Position numbers and translations under genes: made by a program. Positions 25,461 through 35,012 of a stretch of 64,000 bases of DNA are shown one piece after another. Position 1 is the first letter of the stretch; each line of letters opens with the position of its first letter. The notes under the pieces are model-generated. The model saw only the letters and a program-made list of their open reading frames with translations. It was not told the origin of the DNA and did not search any database. Origin of the DNA: Hellea sp039977295 (GTDB lineage: Bacteria > Pseudomonadota > Alphaproteobacteria > Caulobacterales > Maricaulaceae); assembly GCA_039977295.1 (NCBI GenBank), contig JBDWDN010000011.1:248001-312000 (forward strand), read 5' to 3'.

Positions 25461-26897
25461 ATGAAAATTAAACTACTTTTAGCAACGGCATCTATTGCCT
25501 GTCTGGGGATGGCGACAACCGCCACCGCTCATGATGACGAAGGTTGGTACTTACGCGGTAACGCAGGTTACGGGATTCATTCTGATATGGATCTAACGGG
25601 CGGAATCGTTAGCGGTCAGCACGGCAACGGCCTTCAAAGCGAGGGAAACATTGCTGCCTCACTTGGCCTAGGCTACGATATGGGTAATAATTGGCGCTTA
25701 GAACTTGACGGTTCGACGCTTTGGACCGATTTTGGTTCAATTAGCCAAATTCCTGCTACGATTGCTAAACTTCGGACAAATACGGGCATGATTAATGCCA
25801 TTTACGATTTTGACAATTTCGGTCGTTGGGAGCCATATGTCGGTGCTGGTCTCGGCATCGTGCAGGGTAAGGTTGATCTTGCTGCTCAGGATTATTTAGG
25901 ACCGACAGCAATCGTTAACCCTGCATGTCCAGGTGCGCGTGCACTTCATGTTAATCCACAGCCAAACCCTGGATTTCAGCCTGAAAGTTGTTACGTATCA
26001 GATTCAGACACGGCTCTTGGCTATCAGCTTCTCGCAGGACTTGGCTACGACCTTACCGACAATTTGAAATGGGACACGCATTACCGTTATATGGATTCGG
26101 GTAAGCTTGACTTTGATGGCGTACGCCGCAATCAAGACTTTGGCACCGAAAACGCTATTAACGTTGCCGCTGCTGGTGTTGGGGCTCATTCTGTGATGAC
26201 GGGTTTCCGTTACCTATTTGGGCATAAACATAAGGCAATTGTGACGCCTCCACCGCCGCCACCGCCGCCTCCACCACCGCCTCCGCCTCCTCCACCTCCA
26301 CCACCGCCGCCTCAAGTCACTTATGTTGACTGTCCAGATGGAAGCGTGGTTGTGTCTGGAAGTTCTTGCCCAATTGTTGAGCAAGTCAGGTACATTAATT
26401 GTCCAGATGGAAGCGTAATGGTTGAAGGCAGCACTTGCCCAACTATCCAGACAGTCGTCAGTTCAAACCTGAACGTATGTGGATCATCAAGCGTTGGTAT
26501 CTTTAATGTCAACACATCCGCTACGCCTAAGCAATTGAGCCGTCTCGGTACATTACCAGAATTTGGCGACTCACATGGTTTGTCTGCGGATCAATTCTAT
26601 CAAAAGCTCCAAGCCCGCTATTCTTCTAGCGCGACTGATAAGGCGTATTTGAACTATCTGTTTAAATCTATGGGCTATTCAAATGGCTTTGCCGATGCTC
26701 AGTCTTATATGTTCTCAGAAGACGTTTTGCCAGTTGGCACAGCCGGTCTTCTTGGTCTTGGTAAGCAGCATCACTATAATTACTCAATATTGCCGAGTAA
26801 TGACCGTGATCGACAAGCCTTCCGCATCCAGTCAGCGAATGGCACGGTTGTTCACTTCATGAAAACATGTGGTAACTACTTCTACGGTTGCGAATAG
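25461..26897 (+). CDS. OmpA-like barrel protein with proline tract and a novel C-terminal domain
   Basis: 478 residues. A signal peptide and a barrel (about 25-255) are closely related to the preceding gene; whole stretches such as DLTGGIVSGQHGNGLQSEGN are the same. Instead of CWDG repeats it has 22 consecutive prolines (263-284) and two CPDGS repeats (CPDGSVVVSGSSCP, CPDGSVMVEGSTCP). The C-terminal ~140 residues contain two cysteines near the end and no OmpA-C motif, and I do not recognise them. The duplicated pair has therefore exchanged its cell-wall-binding end. ATG 25461 follows GGGAGG; an in-frame GTG at 25446 is rejected because the signal peptide would be displaced. Confidence 0.82.
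   Translation: MKIKLLLATASIACLGMATTATAHDDEGWYLRGNAGYGIHSDMDLTGGIVSGQHGNGLQSEGNIAASLGLGYDMGNNWRLELDGSTLWTDFGSISQIPATIAKLRTNTGMINAIYDFDNFGRWEPYVGAGLGIVQGKVDLAAQDYLGPTAIVNPACPGARALHVNPQPNPGFQPESCYVSDSDTALGYQLLAGLGYDLTDNLKWDTHYRYMDSGKLDFDGVRRNQDFGTENAINVAAAGVGAHSVMTGFRYLFGHKHKAIVTPPPPPPPPPPPPPPPPPPPPPPQVTYVDCPDGSVVVSGSSCPIVEQVRYINCPDGSVMVEGSTCPTIQTVVSSNLNVCGSSSVGIFNVNTSATPKQLSRLGTLPEFGDSHGLSADQFYQKLQARYSSSATDKAYLNYLFKSMGYSNGFADAQSYMFSEDVLPVGTAGLLGLGKQHHYNYSILPSNDRDRQAFRIQSANGTVVHFMKTCGNYFYGCE
26247..26312 (+). repeat. CCN trinucleotide tract coding 22 prolines
   Basis: Twenty-two consecutive CCN codons (CCT, CCA, CCG mixed) join the barrel to the CPDGS repeats. The codons are varied rather than one unit repeated, so selection for a stiff spacer is more likely than simple slippage. 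Length variation between strains is still expected. Confidence 0.9.
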
Positions 26898-26921
26898 TCT
26901 AAGGGCTATATTCTAATAGAG

Positions 26922-26947
26922 ACGGAGCCTTAGGGCTCCGTTTTTTT
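26922..26947 (+). terminator. Rho-independent terminator
   Basis: ACGGAGCC-TTAG-GGCTCCGT stem-loop (26922-26941) with a T-run to 26947, just after the second outer-membrane protein gene. Confidence 0.88.
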
Positions 26948-27028
26948 ATGCCCTGAAATCACTCGGCTTTAGAATTTTCTTTCCTGCCCAAGCCTGCTAG
27001 GGGTAGGGTCTAATACTCTGGAGCCTAT

Positions 27029-28288
27029 GTGACGCATCTTACCCTAACATCTTCCGAAAACACTTTGATTGACGGCGTGGATGATAGTTTCGCTGACATG
27101 TTGGCAACATGCGAGCACTGGTCTGCTCAAAATTCGGGCAGTTACAATCGTCAGGGCCTTATTGCCATGAGGGGGCTGCTTTCAGAACGGTTTTCCGAGC
27201 TGCCTGGCGACATCACGGAAGTGTCTCTCCCTGAGGGGCAACATGTGGCTCAAAATGGTGAGCTCCAATCCATTACCTATGAGCCTGCGCTTCAAGTTTC
27301 TGTTCGTCCTGACGCGCCAATTCAGCTTGTTTTAACGGGGCATTATGACACTGTTTTTCCAGAAGATTTTCACTTTCAATCTCCTATTCGTGTGGATGAG
27401 GATACCATAAATGGCCCCGGCACGGCTGATATGAAGGCGGGGCTGATGGTTATGCTAACGGCATTGCAAACATTGGAGCGCAGCGAAAATGCGCTTAATG
27501 TCGGCTATTCAGTTCTGATGAGTCCCGACGAAGAAATCGGCTCTCCAGGCTCCTCTGTAATTTTAGCGCAGCTGGGCAAACGCTCACATGTGGGGCTTAC
27601 ATATGAACCTGCTTTGGCAGACGGCTCTATGGCAGGGGCGCGTAAGGGTAGCGGTAACTTCACTTTGGTTATTAAAGGCCGCGCGGCCCATGCGGGGCGG
27701 GAACATCATATTGGGCGTAACGCTATTGCGGCTATGGCTCAATTTATTGGCGGGATGGAAGCGCTGAACGGTCAGCGCGAAGGTGTTACGTTTAATATTG
27801 CCAAAATAGACGGCGGCGGAGCGGTTAACATCGTGCCAGAACTCGCTATTGGCCGCTTTAATGTGCGTATGAAAGAGACAGAGGATATGGCGTGGATTGA
27901 AGACCAGCTCGATGCCTTGGTCGCCGCAGTCAATCTCAAAGATGGTATTCACGGTCATATGCATGGCGGCTTTACGCGTCCGCCAAAACCGATGGCACCA
28001 GCGAATGCGCAAGTCTTTGATTGGGTTAAGCAAGCCGGCGGGCTACTTGGACAAGAGATAAAATGGGCGCCAAGCGGCGGAGTTTGTGAAGGTAATAATT
28101 TATGGGCTTCGGGCTGCCCCAATGTGGATACGCTTGGCGTGCGCGGAGGTGATATTCATTCCGACCGTGAATTTATGAAAATTTCTAGCCTCGTTGAACG
28201 GGCGCGCCTGTCCTCCGTGATTTTGATGAAGCTTGCGAGCGGCGAATTTGATGCCGTAGCCGTCAAGAAACTGGCCGCAAAATGTTAG
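27029..28288 (+). CDS. M20-family hydrolase of the arginine succinyl-transfer operon
   Basis: A 419-residue M20 metallopeptidase/deacylase. GHYDTVFP holds the first zinc His and Asp, GPGTADMKAGLMVM the bridging Asp, SPDEEIGSPGS the catalytic Glu pair, and the dimerisation domain is inserted at about 200-310. It opens the operon and overlaps astA by 7 bases. The pathway needs a desuccinylase at its last step, and the usual AstE (M14 family) is not in this operon. DapE, another M20 enzyme, removes succinyl groups, so this protein is a plausible AstE substitute. GTG start; GGAG lies about 8 bases upstream. Confidence 0.8.
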   Translation: MTHLTLTSSENTLIDGVDDSFADMLATCEHWSAQNSGSYNRQGLIAMRGLLSERFSELPGDITEVSLPEGQHVAQNGELQSITYEPALQVSVRPDAPIQLVLTGHYDTVFPEDFHFQSPIRVDEDTINGPGTADMKAGLMVMLTALQTLERSENALNVGYSVLMSPDEEIGSPGSSVILAQLGKRSHVGLTYEPALADGSMAGARKGSGNFTLVIKGRAAHAGREHHIGRNAIAAMAQFIGGMEALNGQREGVTFNIAKIDGGGAVNIVPELAIGRFNVRMKETEDMAWIEDQLDALVAAVNLKDGIHGHMHGGFTRPPKPMAPANAQVFDWVKQAGGLLGQEIKWAPSGGVCEGNNLWASGCPNVDTLGVRGGDIHSDREFMKISSLVERARLSSVILMKLASGEFDAVAVKKLAAKC

Positions 28289-29316
28289 TTGTTCGTCCCG
28301 CCGCATCGGGTGATCTGGACGCAATCTGCATTCTAGCAGATTTAGCGGGGCCAGGATTTACGTCGATGGCTGTCGGCCGCGAGGCTTTGGCGGCCCGGCT
28401 TGAGAAATCGGTAAAGAGTTTTGAGGGCGTAAGCGCTATAACGCCCAATCACGTCTATCTTTTAATACTCGAAGACAGTGATACTCACGAGGTCGTCGGG
28501 ATGAGCGCGGTCAAAGCGCAGGTCGGAATAAACGATCCGTTCTTTAATTTTAGGGTTTTAAAAACAGCGCAAAAATCTTCTGTCACAGGTTCGCGTTTTG
28601 ATATGGAAGTTCTTGTTCTTGTGAATGAGTATGCAGGCGCGACCGAGGTCGGCTCACTATTTGTTAAGGGTGGGTATCGCGGCTCAAACGCTAAATATAA
28701 GGGTGCGGGGCGCCTGATTTCACAAGCCCGCTATATGTTGATCGCCGCTGATACCGCCCGCTTTGGAGAGCAGGTTATTTCCGAGCTCCGGGGTGATGTG
28801 AGCAACAGCGGGGCGTCGCCTTTTTGGGACGCCATCGGACGGAAATTTTTTCGCATGGATTTCCAAGAAGCAGATAAAATTTCGGCTGAAAAAGATAATC
28901 AGTTCATTCTAGACCTGATGCCGAAACATCCGATTTATGTCTCATTGCTACCCGATGCCGCGCGAGAGGTTATTGGTAAAACTCACCCTGCAGGCGCGGG
29001 GGCGAGGCGTTATCTTGAGGCTGAAGGGTTTCGTTATGATGGGACGATAGACATCTTTGATGCGGGCCCATCATTAAAGGTCCCACGAGACGACATACGC
29101 ACAATAAAGGATAGCCGCCTTGAGGCTGTTCACGCGGCGAGCGGGAGCGATAAACTCAATTTAGAAGCGTTGGTTAGCAACGACTCTCTGACTGACTTTC
29201 GGTGCGTGTTAACATCGGCTGGGTTTCAATCGGACTCCCTTGTTTTGCCCGGTAACACATTGAAACTCTTAAACTTATCAGAGGGCGATGACGCCCGTAT
29301 ATGGATTAAACGATGA
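28282..29316 (+). CDS. astA: Arginine N-succinyltransferase
   Basis: A 344-residue AstA. It begins MLVVRPAASGDLDAICILADLAGPGFTS, and has GSLFVKGGYRGSNAKYKGAGRLISQARY and FRMDFQEADKISAEKDNQFILDLMPKHPIYVSLLP, which are hallmarks of the family. It transfers succinyl from succinyl-CoA to the alpha-amino group of arginine, the first step of the AST catabolic route. It overlaps the genes on both sides by 7 and 4 bases. Confidence 0.95.
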   Translation: MLVVRPAASGDLDAICILADLAGPGFTSMAVGREALAARLEKSVKSFEGVSAITPNHVYLLILEDSDTHEVVGMSAVKAQVGINDPFFNFRVLKTAQKSSVTGSRFDMEVLVLVNEYAGATEVGSLFVKGGYRGSNAKYKGAGRLISQARYMLIAADTARFGEQVISELRGDVSNSGASPFWDAIGRKFFRMDFQEADKISAEKDNQFILDLMPKHPIYVSLLPDAAREVIGKTHPAGAGARRYLEAEGFRYDGTIDIFDAGPSLKVPRDDIRTIKDSRLEAVHAASGSDKLNLEALVSNDSLTDFRCVLTSAGFQSDSLVLPGNTLKLLNLSEGDDARIWIKR

Positions 29317-30752
29317 TGCAATCTCTCTTTATCAATGGCCAGTGGCTGAGCGGTCATGGTGATTTATTTAACTCAATCAACCCGTCCGATGGATCTGAAA
29401 TCTGGTCGGGCTGCGCGGCGATTGAGACTGATGTTGATGCGGCCTTTCAGGCTGCGCATGACGCCTTTGAAGGCTGGTCGCGCACCCCTCTTAAAGACCG
29501 CATGGCGATTGTTGCCCGCTATAAAGAGCTGGCCAGTGCAGCCAAGGAAGATATGGGTGAATTAATTGCAAGAGAAACAGGCAAACAATTATGGGACGCT
29601 ACAGGTGAGGGCGGCGCTCTTGGGGCGAAAGTTGATATCTCATTGGCGGCCTATGAAGACCGCACAGGGGAATTAAATAAGGAAACGGCCTTTGGTCATG
29701 CCGCCTTACAGCATCGCGCCCACGGCGTTATGGCGGTGCTTGGACCTTATAATTTTCCAGCGCATCTACCCAATGGTCAAATCCTTCCTGCGCTTATTGC
29801 CGGCAACACAGTCGTCTTTAAGCCCAGTGAGCAAACGCCCGCGGTCGGTGAAGCTTTAACGCAACTTTATGCCCAAGCGGGATTTCCGGAAGGCGTGATC
29901 AATATGGTACAGGGGGCGCGGGAGACGGGCGCGGCCGTACTTGATCATCCCCTGCTTGACGGCGTGCTCTTTACGGGGTCGGCCACCACAGGCGCACTTA
30001 TCCATAAGAAATTTGGAGGCCGGCCGGAGATCGTTTTGGCGCTTGAGATGGGCGGCAATAATCCGCTCATCGTGTGGGACGTAGCAGACGCCGAGGCCGC
30101 CGCGAGTATCATCGCGCAATCAGCTTTCATAACAACGGGTCAGCGCTGTACCTGCGCGCGGCGCCTCATTGTTGAAGATAACGCTAAGGGCGAAGCCACT
30201 ATTGACGCGGTCGCTAGCTTTATCGACCGCATTACGGTTGGGGCGTGGGACGAAGGCGCAACCATGGGGCCATTGGTCAGCGGCGCTATTGCCAGTCATG
30301 TTGTGAAACACGCCAATGCACTCGGCGGCAAAACTATTCGAGCGGCGTCGATTTCAGATAAAGGCGCGGCCTATGTCACGCCGGGATTTTATGATGTCAC
30401 CAATACCGAGGTTCCTGATGAGGAAATTTTTGGACCGGTCTTGCAAGTCACGCGCGCTGCTGATTGGGACGCCGCGATTGCAGCAGCCAATGATACTAAA
30501 TTTGGCCTCGCGGCGGGGCTTGTCTCAGACAATGCAAAATTATGGGAAGATTTTCGTCTGCGGATTCGCGCAGGTGTCGTAAACTTTAACCGCCCAACGA
30601 CAGGCGCTGCTAGCTTCCTGCCATTTGGCGGCCCTGGCGCGTCAGGTAATCATAGTCCTGGCGCTTATTACGCCGCAGATTTTTGCGCTTGGCCAATGGC
30701 GAGCCAAATAGCTGAGACGCCTGAAAATCTTCCGATGAAGGGCCTTAAGTAA
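29313..30752 (+). CDS. astD: Succinylglutamate-semialdehyde dehydrogenase
   Basis: A 479-residue aldehyde dehydrogenase. NGQWLSGHGDLFNSINPSDG opens it, VLGPYNFPAHLPNGQILPAL is the cofactor-binding region, LEMGGNNPLIVWD contains the catalytic Glu, and QRCTCARRLIV the catalytic Cys. It oxidises N-succinylglutamate semialdehyde to N-succinylglutamate. The ATG overlaps astA (ATGA) and its stop overlaps astB (TAATG). Confidence 0.95.
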   Translation: MMQSLFINGQWLSGHGDLFNSINPSDGSEIWSGCAAIETDVDAAFQAAHDAFEGWSRTPLKDRMAIVARYKELASAAKEDMGELIARETGKQLWDATGEGGALGAKVDISLAAYEDRTGELNKETAFGHAALQHRAHGVMAVLGPYNFPAHLPNGQILPALIAGNTVVFKPSEQTPAVGEALTQLYAQAGFPEGVINMVQGARETGAAVLDHPLLDGVLFTGSATTGALIHKKFGGRPEIVLALEMGGNNPLIVWDVADAEAAASIIAQSAFITTGQRCTCARRLIVEDNAKGEATIDAVASFIDRITVGAWDEGATMGPLVSGAIASHVVKHANALGGKTIRAASISDKGAAYVTPGFYDVTNTEVPDEEIFGPVLQVTRAADWDAAIAAANDTKFGLAAGLVSDNAKLWEDFRLRIRAGVVNFNRPTTGAASFLPFGGPGASGNHSPGAYYAADFCAWPMASQIAETPENLPMKGLK

Positions 30753-32083
30753 TGGCGCAAGAAGCGAATTTTGACGGGCTTATTGGGCCGACCCATAATT
30801 ATGGCGGACTGTCAGATGGAAATCTAGCGTCTGCCTCTAATGCAGGCCTGATCGCCAGCCCCCGCGCTGCTGCTTTGCAAGGCCTGGAGAAGATGAAGTC
30901 CATGCATGAGGCGGGGCTATGGCAAGGCATTCTGCCGCCGCAGCAACGTCCGCACCTGCCTACACTTCGCCGCGCGGGATTTAAAGGTACAGATGAGCAG
31001 ATATTTAAGGCGGCGTGGCAGCAAGCGCCGCGCCTGATGAAGAATTGCCTCTCGGCCAGCTCAATGTGGGCGGCAAATGCCGCAACCGTTAGCCCGTCTA
31101 GTGATAGCGGCGACGGTAAACTCCATCTCACACCTGCTAACCTTTCCACCATGCTGCACCGCTCTATTGAACACCCGCAAACTCAGCGCGCATTGGAGAC
31201 AGCTTTTCCTTTCGCCAGCGTTCATCCAGCCCTTGCTGAGCATTCTGTTTTTGCCGATGAGGGCGCGGCTAATCATGTCCGCCTCTGTAATAATCGCGGC
31301 GCGCAAGGCGTGGAGCTTTTCGTCTATGGACGCGATGGTTACGCCGCCCACCGGCCCGGCTATCCCGCGCGCCAAACACTGCAAGCCAGCCAAGCCATAG
31401 CGCGTAGTCATGCACTTGATCCCGCCCGCACGGTGTTTGCCCTGCAATCTGACGCGGCCATTGATGCTGGCGCGTTTCATAATGATGTTGTCTGTGTGGG
31501 GGCGCTACAAACATTGTTTTATCATGAACTCGCCTTCGCAGATACGGCTGCTATGCAAGCCGCTGTAACCGAGGCGGCAGCAGGGCTTTTCTCGCCAAAT
31601 TTTGTTCAGGTCCCGCTTGCCGAGGTGCCGATTGCTGACGCGATCAAAGCCTATCTTTTTAATTCCATGCTTGTTCAAATGCCTGGGGCTGACCGGCTTA
31701 CCTTAATTGCGCCGCTGGAAACGCAAGAAAATTTAGCGACTAAGACCTATTGCGATAAGCTTGTCGCGAGTAACGGACCCATTGGCGAAGTGCGATATGT
31801 AGATGTGCGTCAATCCATGCGTAATGGCGGGGGGCCAGCTTGCTTACGTTTGCGGGTCACTCTTACAGACTCCGAGTGGGCGGCGGTTAATCCCGGCAAT
31901 AAATTCTCACCTGAATTATATGAGGCGTTAAAAGCCTGGGTAAATAAACACTACCGAGAAAGCCTCGCCCCGGAAGACACGCATGATCCAAGTCTTATGA
32001 AAGAGAGCTTTGCCGCGCTTGACGCGCTAACAAAAATTATGGGCCTCGGGAATAGGTTTTATCCGTTTCAATGCGAGAGCTAG
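30752..32083 (+). CDS. astB: N-succinylarginine dihydrolase
   Basis: A 443-residue AstB. EANFDGLIGPTHNYGGLSDGN is the signature N-terminus, with SSMWAANAATVSPS for substrate binding, HNDVVCVGALQTLFYHELAF and a late MRNGGGPACLRLRV with the nucleophile Cys. It hydrolyses succinylarginine to succinylornithine, CO2 and ammonia. The operon order is M20 hydrolase, astA, astD, astB. The transaminase AstC is not in this window, so a biosynthetic ArgD may serve. Confidence 0.96.
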   Translation: MAQEANFDGLIGPTHNYGGLSDGNLASASNAGLIASPRAAALQGLEKMKSMHEAGLWQGILPPQQRPHLPTLRRAGFKGTDEQIFKAAWQQAPRLMKNCLSASSMWAANAATVSPSSDSGDGKLHLTPANLSTMLHRSIEHPQTQRALETAFPFASVHPALAEHSVFADEGAANHVRLCNNRGAQGVELFVYGRDGYAAHRPGYPARQTLQASQAIARSHALDPARTVFALQSDAAIDAGAFHNDVVCVGALQTLFYHELAFADTAAMQAAVTEAAAGLFSPNFVQVPLAEVPIADAIKAYLFNSMLVQMPGADRLTLIAPLETQENLATKTYCDKLVASNGPIGEVRYVDVRQSMRNGGGPACLRLRVTLTDSEWAAVNPGNKFSPELYEALKAWVNKHYRESLAPEDTHDPSLMKESFAALDALTKIMGLGNRFYPFQCES

Positions 32084-32087
32084 TTAA

Positions 32088-32660
32088 ATGAGCTATCTAG
32101 AAATTTCTGCAAATGTCATGACGGCCATTGCCATTTTCCTGGCCGGCAGAAATAGTGTTCATACATGGTGGGCAGGCATTATAGGCTGCACCCTATTTGG
32201 ATTTTTGTTTTTTGACGCGAAACTTTACGCGGATGTTACGCTGCAAGGCTTCTTCGTCGTGACCAGCCTGATAGGCTGGTATCAATGGAGCGGGGGACGC
32301 GACAAAGAGCTCCTTCCCATTACGCGAACAAAATCAAAAACGTTACTGATGGCTATTATTGCCGGCCTTGTTGTCGGGGCTGGTTACGCCATGTTGCTTC
32401 AAGAATTTACAGATGCTTATTCGCCGGGGTGGGACACAGCGCTTCTTGTCGGGAGTGTTATCGGGCAAATCCTATTGATGAACCGCAAGATTGAAAATTG
32501 GGGTTTTTGGCTCCTTGTGAATACCATTGCTGTGCCGCTATTTTTAAGCCGTGGATTATATCTGACATCCGTTCTCTATGCTGCCTATTGGGTGCATGCG
32601 ATTATTGCTTATAGAAAATGGAAATCTGAAATGGGGCCCGCTGTCAGTGACGTCTTTTAA
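32088..32660 (+). CDS. pnuC: PnuC-type nicotinamide riboside transporter
   Basis: 190 residues with about seven membrane helices and the PnuC features: WWAGIIGCTLFGFLFFDAKLYADVTLQGFFVVTSLIGWYQW and the terminal YLTSVLYAAYWVHAIIAYRKW. It takes up nicotinamide riboside, which is trapped by phosphorylation. The next gene, which overlaps it, encodes the NadR-type kinase/adenylyltransferase that does this. Confidence 0.93.
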   Translation: MSYLEISANVMTAIAIFLAGRNSVHTWWAGIIGCTLFGFLFFDAKLYADVTLQGFFVVTSLIGWYQWSGGRDKELLPITRTKSKTLLMAIIAGLVVGAGYAMLLQEFTDAYSPGWDTALLVGSVIGQILLMNRKIENWGFWLLVNTIAVPLFLSRGLYLTSVLYAAYWVHAIIAYRKWKSEMGPAVSDVF

Positions 32661-33693
32661 AACGGGATTAATTGTTGGAAAGTTTTGCCCGCTGCATAAA
32701 GGGCACCAATATCTAATTGAAACGGCTCTTAAAGCCTGTGAGCGTTTGGTAATTATCAGCTATGCCAAGCCCGGATATTTGGGGTGTGAAACCCAGAAAC
32801 GAAGGGATTGGCTGGAAGAGCTTTATCCCGAGACGATACGTCTTGTTGTGGATGATAACTGGTTATTAGACCGCGGCACATCACTCTTTAAATGCGTCCC
32901 ACATGATGACGCGGATGAGGAAACACATCGTTATTTTACCGCTTGGCTGTGTCATAGCGTCTTGGGCGAAACGGCCGACGCTATCTTCACGAGCGAAGAT
33001 TATGGGGATGGGTTTGCGCGGGCGGTTTCTGAATATCAACGCTCCCCCGCCAAACATATATGCGTCGATAAGGCGAGGGACGTTGTTCCAATTTCCGGCA
33101 CAAAAATTAGAGAAAACCCCGCTCACAATCGAGGCTATCTTTCGGATGTTGTCTTTAGGTCATTCATTAAAAAAGCCGTCTTTCTCGGAGGCGAATCCAC
33201 GGGCAAGTCTAGCTTGGCTGAAATGCTAGCCGCGCGGCTAGGCACGCAATACGCGCCGGAATATGGCCGCGAAATTTGGGAGCAGAAAAAGGGTCAGTTA
33301 AGTTTTGAGGACTTACTCCATATTGCGCAAACTCAGATCAAGCGCGAGGCAAGCCTTCTGCCAACATCTCGGGATTGGCTTTTCTGCGATACAAGCCCTC
33401 TGACGACGCTTTTTTACTCGGACTCGATGTTTGGTAAAACCGATCCAGAATTAGAGAAACTTTCTCAGCTAACTTACGATGTGACCTTTCTCTGCGCTCC
33501 CGATTTCGAATTTGTGCAAGATGGAACGCGACAAGGCGCGGCATTTCGAGAGCGTCAACATCAGTGGTATCTAAGCGCTCTAAAGCAGCGCGCTATTGAT
33601 TATGTGTTACTAAAGGGACCGATGGAAGAGCGCCTTAATGTGGTCTTGAACACATTAGAAATTGATCCCTCTCTCAACAGGGTCGTTCGCTAA
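32647..33693 (+). CDS. nadR: NadR-like NMN adenylyltransferase / ribosylnicotinamide kinase
   Basis: 348 residues. The adenylyltransferase half starts TGLIVGKFCPLHKGHQYLIE, where the HxGH motif reads HKGH, and includes ISGTKIRENP. The kinase half opens with the P-loop GGESTGKSSLAEML near residue 183 and has EYGREIWE and DTSPLTTLFYS. It converts nicotinamide riboside to NMN and then NAD. No helix-turn-helix domain is present, unlike the E. coli repressor form. The start is uncertain: GTG 32647, inside pnuC, puts the domain at residue 7. An ATG at 32578 would add 23 residues overlapping the transporter. Its stop overlaps the stop of the opposite gene. Confidence 0.9.
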   Translation: MTSFKTGLIVGKFCPLHKGHQYLIETALKACERLVIISYAKPGYLGCETQKRRDWLEELYPETIRLVVDDNWLLDRGTSLFKCVPHDDADEETHRYFTAWLCHSVLGETADAIFTSEDYGDGFARAVSEYQRSPAKHICVDKARDVVPISGTKIRENPAHNRGYLSDVVFRSFIKKAVFLGGESTGKSSLAEMLAARLGTQYAPEYGREIWEQKKGQLSFEDLLHIAQTQIKREASLLPTSRDWLFCDTSPLTTLFYSDSMFGKTDPELEKLSQLTYDVTFLCAPDFEFVQDGTRQGAAFRERQHQWYLSALKQRAIDYVLLKGPMEERLNVVLNTLEIDPSLNRVVR

Positions 33694-35012
33694 AGTTTTC
33701 GTCCTGGCCACTCGACCACTTGAACGCCAAGCCGCCTTGCGCTTTGTTTTACGTCTGGCCCCGCATATCCCAAAACATGCAAGGCGCTTTGCCGGCTGCG
33801 ATTTGATAGGTCTTGGAGGGCGCCGTTGAGTTGCGGTGTTGATCTCAGATAATCCGCGTAGACGGGAAGGATAAGCGTTCCGTCGCGGGAGACTATGAGC
33901 GGCGCGACGGCGTTGCTTATATGCGCGGAAATATCGCCTCTTGCATTTAAGGCTGCGATGTAATCTGAAACGGCAAGATGGCTCTCCGCGTAAGAGCGGT
34001 CTGAAACGCCGGCGGCATTTTGGAGTAACTGCATGGCAAATATTTTGTCAGGAATTATGTCAAGCGCTCTGAATAAGCGTCTGCGATTCAGTTTTGTAAA
34101 GGCGTTATTCTTATACAGGCTTTCTACGGCCTGCGGATCTGCACCCCATGCGAGATAGGCATCCTTCTCGCGGTTTTTTTGGCGGTGCGCATCTTCATAT
34201 TGACCCACAAATTCAGCATTATTGACATAGCCAACGCCCGTAAAAGCAGGGCTGAGATATTCAATGCCCGCTTGACCTGCGCCAAGTTTAATCGTCGTGC
34301 CAGTATAGCTATTGGCATAGGCGAGGCGGTCGATTTGCTTGCGGTAAGCCTTGTTTTCTGTTTGCGGATCAGTGCCAAATTCTGCATGCAGGCGGCGTGA
34401 CGCATTATGCTTTCCTGCAAGCGAATTAACGCCCGACCAGATATCACTACCCGCTTTTTCCACGCATCCAAAACCTGAGCACTTCGTGCCGGCCGCGCCA
34501 GAGGTAATGCGCGCGCCTGTGACGGCCAATTCACCGACGCCGTGAAGGAGGTTTCCAGCGACTTGGCCGACTTGTTCAGGCACGAATAGAACGGCGTCGC
34601 CTACATTGCTGATGTCACCGGCGCGGTTCACCAGCGTCTTCCCGATACGGTAGGGGGTCTCGACGAGGTTAGTTGTGCGGTCTTTGGCAGAGCCTAGGAT
34701 CTCGCCGCCTGTCGAACGTTGGCGTAGGGTTTCCGTTGCCTGAATTTCGCTAATGCGGATCTTGGTTTGCTCTGTCCCAAGTACCGTCATGCGCTCATAT
34801 GGCGTCTCGATCTCGTAGCGAAGCAAATACCCATCAGAGATAGCTTGCGGAGCGACGCGGTGATGCGCGCTGTCCATATAGTCTGCGCCTAGAAATTGGG
34901 CGGCATTCACGGCCGGGTTAGCGTGCGTTTGTGCCTGGGCTTTGGATCCTAAAAAGATTCCAGAAAAGGCAACAAGGCTTACGGACAACGCGGCTGTGAG
35001 TTTCAAATTCAT
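33690..35012 (-). CDS. Exported protein of unknown function
   Basis: 440 residues with a Sec signal peptide (1-27, AQA-QTH). The mature part starts with a beta-rich region (YLLRYEIETPYERMTVLG), then a glycine/valine-rich hydrophobic stretch (GDAVLFVPEQVGQVAGNLLHGVGELAVTG) that could be an amphipathic or membrane-associating segment. The C-terminal half is helical and charged. The two Cys of KCSGFGC could form a disulfide. I recognise no family. It converges tail to tail on nadR, sharing bases at the stops (CTAA), and lies upstream of nothing that would explain it. Confidence 0.65.
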   Translation of the reverse strand: MNLKLTAALSVSLVAFSGIFLGSKAQAQTHANPAVNAAQFLGADYMDSAHHRVAPQAISDGYLLRYEIETPYERMTVLGTEQTKIRISEIQATETLRQRSTGGEILGSAKDRTTNLVETPYRIGKTLVNRAGDISNVGDAVLFVPEQVGQVAGNLLHGVGELAVTGARITSGAAGTKCSGFGCVEKAGSDIWSGVNSLAGKHNASRRLHAEFGTDPQTENKAYRKQIDRLAYANSYTGTTIKLGAGQAGIEYLSPAFTGVGYVNNAEFVGQYEDAHRQKNREKDAYLAWGADPQAVESLYKNNAFTKLNRRRLFRALDIIPDKIFAMQLLQNAAGVSDRSYAESHLAVSDYIAALNARGDISAHISNAVAPLIVSRDGTLILPVYADYLRSTPQLNGALQDLSNRSRQSALHVLGYAGPDVKQSARRLGVQVVEWPGRKL

